Positions 13,654 to 17,111 of a DNA stretch of 17,111 bases are shown piece after piece; within the stretch, counting starts at the first letter, position 1, and the number at the start of each line of letters is the position of its first letter. The notes under the pieces are model-generated. The model was given only the letters and a program-made list of their open reading frames with translations. It had not been told where the DNA came from and ran no database searches. The stretch is taken from NCBI GenBank assembly GCA_040754255.1, contig JBFMDA010000032.1, positions 1-17,111 of the forward strand. Direction: 5' to 3'. The stretch is from SURF-25 sp040754255 (GTDB lineage Bacteria; Omnitrophota; Gorgyraeia; Gygaellales; Profunditerraquicolaceae). The translations under genes and the position numbers were made by a program.

Positions 13654-14924
13654 TATTTTTTCCTTCCTTTTTTCGGTAAAGGCCTGGCGGGTATGCCGGC
13701 CACCGTCATGCCATCCTTGACATTATGCGACTTCGTCACCACGCTTCCGGCTCCCGTTTTAGAACCCCTGCCTACGGTAACGGGGGCGACCAAAACCGTA
13801 TCGCTTCCGATAAAAGCCCTATCTTTAATTATGGTGGTGTGCTTATTGCGGCCGTCAAAATTCGCAGTGACTGTGCCGGCACCAATATTGGCGCGTGTAC
13901 CTATTTTTACATCACCTAAATAACCAAAATGTTTGGCTGTTGAGCCGGAAGCAATCTTGGAGCGCGAGATTTCAAGGAAATTACCGACCTGCACGCTGTC
14001 ACCAAGAACCGTGCCTTCCCGCACATGGATAAAAGGCCCGATACGACAACGTGTTCCAATTCTAACATTCTTTTCAATGACTGTAAAGGGATAAATTACG
14101 GTGTCCGCACCGATAACCGTGCCGTAACTAATATAGGTGTGTTCGGGATCAACAATCGTAACTCCTGCTTCCATCAGGCGCTCATTAATCTTTTTTTGCA
14201 TAATTCTATCAGCCCTGGCCAAATCCAACCGCGAGTTAATACCTAAGCCTTCCTGCGTATCTGTAAGCTTCTGATATTCAATCACCTGGCGCTTTTTGTA
14301 TAATGCCTCAATGCAATCGGTAAGATAATATTCCTTCTTTGCGTTGCCGGGTTTAATCATTGCGAGGGCCTTAACCAACAAAGGCGCCTGAAAACAAACG
14401 ATACCGGTATTAATCTCCTTGATCTCTTTTTGAAAATCATCGGCGTCTTTATCTTCTATGATACCGCAAATGCTCTGATATTTATCGCGAAGGATCCTGC
14501 CATACCCTTTAGGCTGCTCGACATTTGCGACTAAAAGGGTGGCGCACGCCTTGACCTGGGTATGGTGCTGCATGAGTTTTCTGATAGTCTCTTTTTGAAG
14601 AAGAGGATTATCTCCGTACAGTACAAGTATCGAGCCTTTAAATCCCCGCACTGCACGCAAAGCCTTTTTCACCGCATCCCCGGTACCCAGAAGCCGTCCT
14701 TGGTTCACAACGGCAATACCGGACGGCAGGGCTTTTTCCACTTGATTGCCCTTATACCCGACAACCGTAATAACCTTCCTGAATGCCAGCCCCTTAACCG
14801 CATCAAGCACATACGCAAGCATCGGCCTACCGCAGACAGTATGAAGGACCTTGGGGATTTCGGATTTCATCCGTGTCCCCTGACCTGCAGCCAGAATTAA
14901 AGCAATCCACTCTTTCTTTTTCAT
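13653..14924 (-). CDS. glmU: Bifunctional GlmU (GlcN-1-P acetyltransferase / GlcNAc-1-P uridyltransferase)
   Basis: GlmU makes UDP-GlcNAc, the shared precursor of peptidoglycan and lipid A. The 423 residues split into a nucleotidyltransferase domain (about 1-225; LAAGQGTRM at 11-19, K25 in EIPKVLH, YGDNPLL at 103-109) and a left-handed beta-helix acetyltransferase domain (about 245-415; IGPFIHVREGT, KHFGYLGD with the catalytic His, NIGAGTVTANFDG). I chose the ATG at 14924 because the longer frame from 14972 would start inside tRNA-Gln. No Shine-Dalgarno sequence is seen in the 22 nt between the tRNA 3' end and this ATG. The position matching E. coli K351 appears to be Ser in an ungapped comparison. 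It feeds the Lpx enzymes encoded downstream. Confidence 0.94.
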   Translation of the reverse strand: MKKKEWIALILAAGQGTRMKSEIPKVLHTVCGRPMLAYVLDAVKGLAFRKVITVVGYKGNQVEKALPSGIAVVNQGRLLGTGDAVKKALRAVRGFKGSILVLYGDNPLLQKETIRKLMQHHTQVKACATLLVANVEQPKGYGRILRDKYQSICGIIEDKDADDFQKEIKEINTGIVCFQAPLLVKALAMIKPGNAKKEYYLTDCIEALYKKRQVIEYQKLTDTQEGLGINSRLDLARADRIMQKKINERLMEAGVTIVDPEHTYISYGTVIGADTVIYPFTVIEKNVRIGTRCRIGPFIHVREGTVLGDSVQVGNFLEISRSKIASGSTAKHFGYLGDVKIGTRANIGAGTVTANFDGRNKHTTIIKDRAFIGSDTVLVAPVTVGRGSKTGAGSVVTKSHNVKDGMTVAGIPARPLPKKGRKK

Positions 14925-14946
14925 AGAATTAAACGTGGTGTTCCAA

Positions 14947-15017
14947 TTGCCCGGTGAGGATTCGAACCTCAACAGTCAGACCCAAATTCTGATGTGCTAC
15001 CATTACACTACCGGGCA
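14947..15017 (-). tRNA. tRNA-Gln, anticodon UUG
   Basis: The minus strand folds into a 71-nt cloverleaf. The acceptor is TGCCCGG/CCGGGCA with discriminator A, and U1-A72 is a feature typical of tRNA-Gln. The D arm is GTG...CAC with short loop TAATGGTAG. The anticodon stem TCAGA/TCTGA encloses ATTTGGG, anticodon TTG. The T arm is GTGAGG-like with loop TTCGAAT. CCA is not encoded. It is 22 nt before the glmU start codon and probably cotranscribed with spoVG and glmU, so RNase processing of this tRNA would free the 5' end of the glmU message. Confidence 0.95.
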
Positions 15018-15089
15018 GAGAGATCGGCTCGACCCTCCCGTTTCTCTAAGTAACCGTCCCGAACGGGATTCTCGCCATTATTTTAAAAA
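15018..15089 (-). other. Intergenic stretch with repeated tRNA-like fragments and hairpins
   Basis: Between the tRNA-like fragment and tRNA-Gln there is no open reading frame of note. Short motifs recur with the neighbouring fragment. ATTCTCG (plus strand) is at 15068-15074 and 15102-15108. GGCTCGA is at 15026-15032 and 15094-15100. Inverted pairs include AGAGA/TCTCT (15019-15023 with 15043-15047) and TCCCG/CGGGA around 15056-15069. This could be debris of former tRNA genes or a structured leader of the tRNA-Gln/glmU transcript; I cannot tell which. Confidence 0.4.
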
Positions 15090-15133
15090 CGGGGGCTCGA
15101 AATTCTCGTGTCCTACCATTGGACGACATCCCA
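15090..15133 (-). pseudogene. Truncated tRNA-like sequence (5' half of a Glu/Gln-type tRNA)
   Basis: On the minus strand, TGGGATG (an acceptor-like 5' strand), TC, then a perfect D arm GTCC-AATGGT-AGGAC and A reproduce the first 25 or so positions of bacterial tRNA-Glu/Gln genes. The following CGAGA ATTTCGA could be an anticodon half with anticodon TTC (Glu), but no matching 3' stem follows. No CATCCCA acceptor partner is present downstream. TTCGAGC-CCCCG instead looks like the 3' side of a T arm joined too early. The simplest reading is a tRNA gene damaged by deletion. A functional unusual tRNA is not excluded. Confidence 0.5.
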
Positions 15134-15180
15134 AGAAATTTTCCTTCAGCGGGAATACTGCTTACGCAGAAGATGCGATA

Positions 15181-15600
15181 TCACTCCTGATCATCAAAAC
15201 GCCCCTGGGAACCTGGGCCTTTTTTTATCTCCTGGTCGAACGCATCAAGAATCTTCTTTTGTAAATAATCCCTAAAGGTCTGGGTAATGGGATGTGCTAT
15301 GTCTTTATGTTCCGACTGTGCACTTAAACCAGCGTCTTGTTGACCTTCAACCCTTGGCTGAAGCGGAAGCGCAGCGCCACACTGACTACAGAATTTGGAA
15401 CGCAACTCATTCTTGAATGCGCATTTAGGGCAAGGTTGTTTTATCCTACGCGAAGGCATCGCAATAAAGACGCCATTTGCTCCCTGGATTACTTTTATAT
15501 TTCTTACCACAAAGGCATTATCGAATGTGACAGTTGCATATGCCTTTAATTTTTTGTCTGGTGAATCTTTGAGGAATATCTTAACTTCAGTTATTTCCAT
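15181..15600 (-). CDS. spoVG: SpoVG-family nucleic-acid-binding protein with inserted zinc ribbon
   Basis: SpoVG proteins are small nucleic-acid-binding regulators, known mainly from Firmicutes and spirochaetes. This 139-residue version has the N-terminal half MEITEVKIFLKDS...AYATVTFDNAFVVRNIKVIQG..GVFIAMPSRR (1-52) and the C-terminal half DIAHPITQTFRDYLQKKI (100-117). Between them, where family members have only a few residues, about 45 residues are inserted. These carry C57-X2-C60 (CPKC) and C71-X2-C74 (CSQC), a zinc-ribbon pattern, plus a Gln/Ser-rich linker. GGAGG lies 8 nt before the ATG at 15600; ATGs at 15606 and an upstream start at 15642 fit it less well. It follows ispE by 22 nt, as in Bacillus where spoVG also neighbours ispE and glmU. 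Confidence 0.9.
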   Translation of the reverse strand: MEITEVKIFLKDSPDKKLKAYATVTFDNAFVVRNIKVIQGANGVFIAMPSRRIKQPCPKCAFKNELRSKFCSQCGAALPLQPRVEGQQDAGLSAQSEHKDIAHPITQTFRDYLQKKILDAFDQEIKKGPGSQGRFDDQE

Positions 15601-15622
15601 GCTCATCTCCTCCTTACTCGCT

Positions 15623-16504
15623 CTAGATGGTTCGGGCAACAAAAACCTGCCAGCTACTGCGCAACTGCCTTAACGTGGTACACAACGCAACAGCCTCCTT
15701 TCTGGAAGAAACAATGCCAAAAACTGCCGGGCCGCTGCCGGACATCAAGAGGGCTTTCACTCCTTGCTCAGAAAGAATTTGCTTGATATGCGTGATTTGG
15801 GGATAGTACGCAGTGGTGACTTCTTCAAGGCTGTTATACATACCTTTGGCGATTAGGGGAATTTTCTTTTCTTTGAGCCCTTTTCTTAGGATTTTAACAT
15901 CATTGTGCGGCATTGTCAATCTAAAAGTCCTTGTCTCATCCCACTTCTTGTATATAAATTCCGTTGAAACGTGCACTTTGGGTATGACCAGGATATGCCA
16001 AAAAAGGCTTCTCCTAAGCGAAGGTAAAGACCTTAACTTTTCCCCCCTACCTTCGCCTGACACAAAGCGTTGGTTATACACGAAAAAGGGCACGTCGCTA
16101 CCAAGTCTTTTGGCTAATAACAAAAGCCTTTCTCTACCTAACTTAATGCCCCAAATACGGTTAAGTCCCAAAAGAACTGTTGCTGCATTACTTGAGCCCC
16201 CTGCCAAGCCGCTGCCTACAGGGATGCGTTTGGTAATTTTTATATTCGCTCCCAGCGTACATCCGCACGCCTCCCGTAATAACCTGGCGCTGCGGAATGC
16301 CAGGTTAAGGGTAGGGTTTCTGGAAAGTAAAGGATGAGCACAGTCAACGTTAATAATTCCGTCTTTACGGGCACTCAGGGCAATTGTATCACAGAGGTTG
16401 ATCCGTTCAAAAATTGTCTTGATGTTGTGGTAGGTATCGGGACGCTTACCGTAAACCCGAAGATATAGGTTTACTTTCGCGTAGGAATTGAGTACGAGGG
16501 CCAT
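15623..16504 (-). CDS. ispE: 4-diphosphocytidyl-2-C-methyl-D-erythritol kinase IspE
   Basis: IspE phosphorylates CDP-methylerythritol in the MEP (non-mevalonate) isoprenoid pathway. The 293-residue GHMP kinase has AKVNLYLRV with catalytic K10, the ATP loop PVGSGLAGGSSNAA (95-108), GSDVPFFV with catalytic D137 (E. coli D141), and the C-terminal LMSGSGPAVFGI motif. Its start is 6 nt after the transketolase stop with no strong ribosome site, so coupled translation is likely. The MEP pathway begins from pyruvate and glyceraldehyde 3-phosphate, the latter a transketolase product, so the neighbour is metabolically related, though that link is only suggestive. Confidence 0.95.
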   Translation of the reverse strand: MALVLNSYAKVNLYLRVYGKRPDTYHNIKTIFERINLCDTIALSARKDGIINVDCAHPLLSRNPTLNLAFRSARLLREACGCTLGANIKITKRIPVGSGLAGGSSNAATVLLGLNRIWGIKLGRERLLLLAKRLGSDVPFFVYNQRFVSGEGRGEKLRSLPSLRRSLFWHILVIPKVHVSTEFIYKKWDETRTFRLTMPHNDVKILRKGLKEKKIPLIAKGMYNSLEEVTTAYYPQITHIKQILSEQGVKALLMSGSGPAVFGIVSSRKEAVALCTTLRQLRSSWQVFVARTI

Positions 16505-16510
16505 AGAAAT

Positions 16511-17110
16511 TTAGAAAACAAGGGAGCAGGCTGCCTTTTCTATATCCGAACTGGTAAGGTTATATTCTTTCAGAAGCTCTTGCGGCTCTCCTGACTGTCC
16601 AAATCTGTGCTTGACTCCAACGCGCAGCACTTTCACGGGATGGTTTTGAGCAACCACCTCATCCACTGCCTGTGCTAACCCGCCCACTACGCTGTGTTCT
16701 TCGCACACAACAATGCCTTTGGTGTTTCTTGCCGAATCAAGAATCGCTTCGGTATCCAAGGGACAAATCGTATGCATATTAAGCAGGCGCACGCTGATTC
16801 CTTTATTGACAAGGTTCTTTGCCGCAACAAGGGCCTCTGCGACCATAATCCCGCACGCTATGATCGTTACCTGGCCGCTCTGATTAAGAACCTGAGCCTT
16901 GCCAAACTCAAACACATTTTTTGTTTCTAGGGTAGGGACCTTTGCCCTGCCTAACCGTATATAGAACGGCCCGTCTCTGCGGACTGCGGTCAGGATGGCG
17001 TCGCGCGTCTGAGGCCCGTCGCAAGGGACGATAATATTCATATTCGGCAAAAGGCGCATAAGCGCAATGTCTTCTATGGCCTGGTGGCTTGAGCCGTCAG
17101 GGCCGACGGT
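16511..17110 (-). CDS. Transketolase, C-terminal (pyrimidine-binding/C-domain) subunit, 5' truncated by window
   Basis: The frame is open to the right edge and shows 199 residues plus the TAA stop. The visible part starts TVGPDGSSHQAIEDIALMR, the characteristic TPP pyrimidine-domain segment of transketolases, followed by MNIIVPCDGPQTRDAI and YIRLGRAKVPT. The C-terminal Rossmann-like domain then runs from FEFGKAQVLNQSGQVTIIACG to EEHSVVGGLAQAV. This looks like the separately encoded C-terminal subunit (COG3958 type, usually about 310 residues) rather than 1-deoxyxylulose-5-phosphate synthase, which has a different motif at HQ-IEDIAL. A full-length transketolase is possible because the N-terminal part is outside the window. 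Confidence 0.85.
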   Translation of the reverse strand, partial: TVGPDGSSHQAIEDIALMRLLPNMNIIVPCDGPQTRDAILTAVRRDGPFYIRLGRAKVPTLETKNVFEFGKAQVLNQSGQVTIIACGIMVAEALVAAKNLVNKGISVRLLNMHTICPLDTEAILDSARNTKGIVVCEEHSVVGGLAQAVDEVVAQNHPVKVLRVGVKHRFGQSGEPQELLKEYNLTSSDIEKAACSLVF

Positions 17111-17111
17111 G

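Noticed and set aside
14925..14972. Longer glmU start
   Set aside because: The added codons are the T arm and acceptor of tRNA-Gln.
14935..15264. Plus-strand open frame of 109 codons
   Set aside because: It is the antisense of tRNA-Gln, the tRNA-like remnant and the end of spoVG; the translated text is typical of a reversed tRNA.
1..17111. CRISPR array, transposon or prophage
   Set aside because: No regularly spaced repeats, transposase, integrase or phage structural genes are seen.

Overview
This window reads as a chromosomal housekeeping segment of a diderm (two-membrane) bacterium with lipid A and an outer-membrane BamA machine. Almost every gene is on the minus strand. A fused LpxC-FabZ, LpxI instead of LpxH, a SpoVG homologue beside ispE, an rpsF-ssb-rpsR-rplI-dnaB ribosomal/replication cluster and a small stand-alone CBM48 protein together suggest an uncultivated lineage such as Candidatus Omnitrophota. 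That placement rests on gene content and family resemblance, not on a database search. No transposase, integrase, CRISPR array or phage gene is visible.

In transcription order (right to left): a cut-off transketolase C-terminal subunit; ispE (isoprenoid precursors); a SpoVG-family protein carrying an unusual inserted zinc ribbon; a 163-nt gap with a decayed tRNA-like sequence; tRNA-Gln(UUG); glmU (UDP-GlcNAc); prs (PRPP); the bL25/CTC protein; pth; rpsF, ssb, rpsR, rplI and dnaB; then an envelope block of bamA, skp, lpxD, lpxC-fabZ, lpxA and lpxI. Most junctions are 0-25 nt or overlaps (ATGA at pth/rpsF and lpxD/lpxC; TAATG at glmU/prs; 17 nt at ssb/rpsR), so long polycistronic transcripts are likely. 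GlmU makes the UDP-GlcNAc that LpxA, LpxC, LpxD and LpxI turn into lipid X-type intermediates. The FabZ half links this to fatty acid elongation, and BamA/Skp assemble the outer membrane that receives the product.

After lpxI the layout changes. A stand-alone 92-residue CBM48/AMPK-beta-like protein has its own near-consensus sigma70 promoter and an intrinsic terminator. Next come a COG0731-type radical SAM protein, a hairpin-rich intergenic stretch, tRNA-Arg(UCG), a second palindrome-rich stretch, and the first 32 codons of a secreted protein that runs off the left edge.

No wholly new multi-gene system is apparent. The best leads are the zinc-ribbon SpoVG, the SSB without the usual C-terminal tip, the tRNA remnants upstream of tRNA-Gln, the independently transcribed CBM48 protein and the palindromic clusters around tRNA-Arg.
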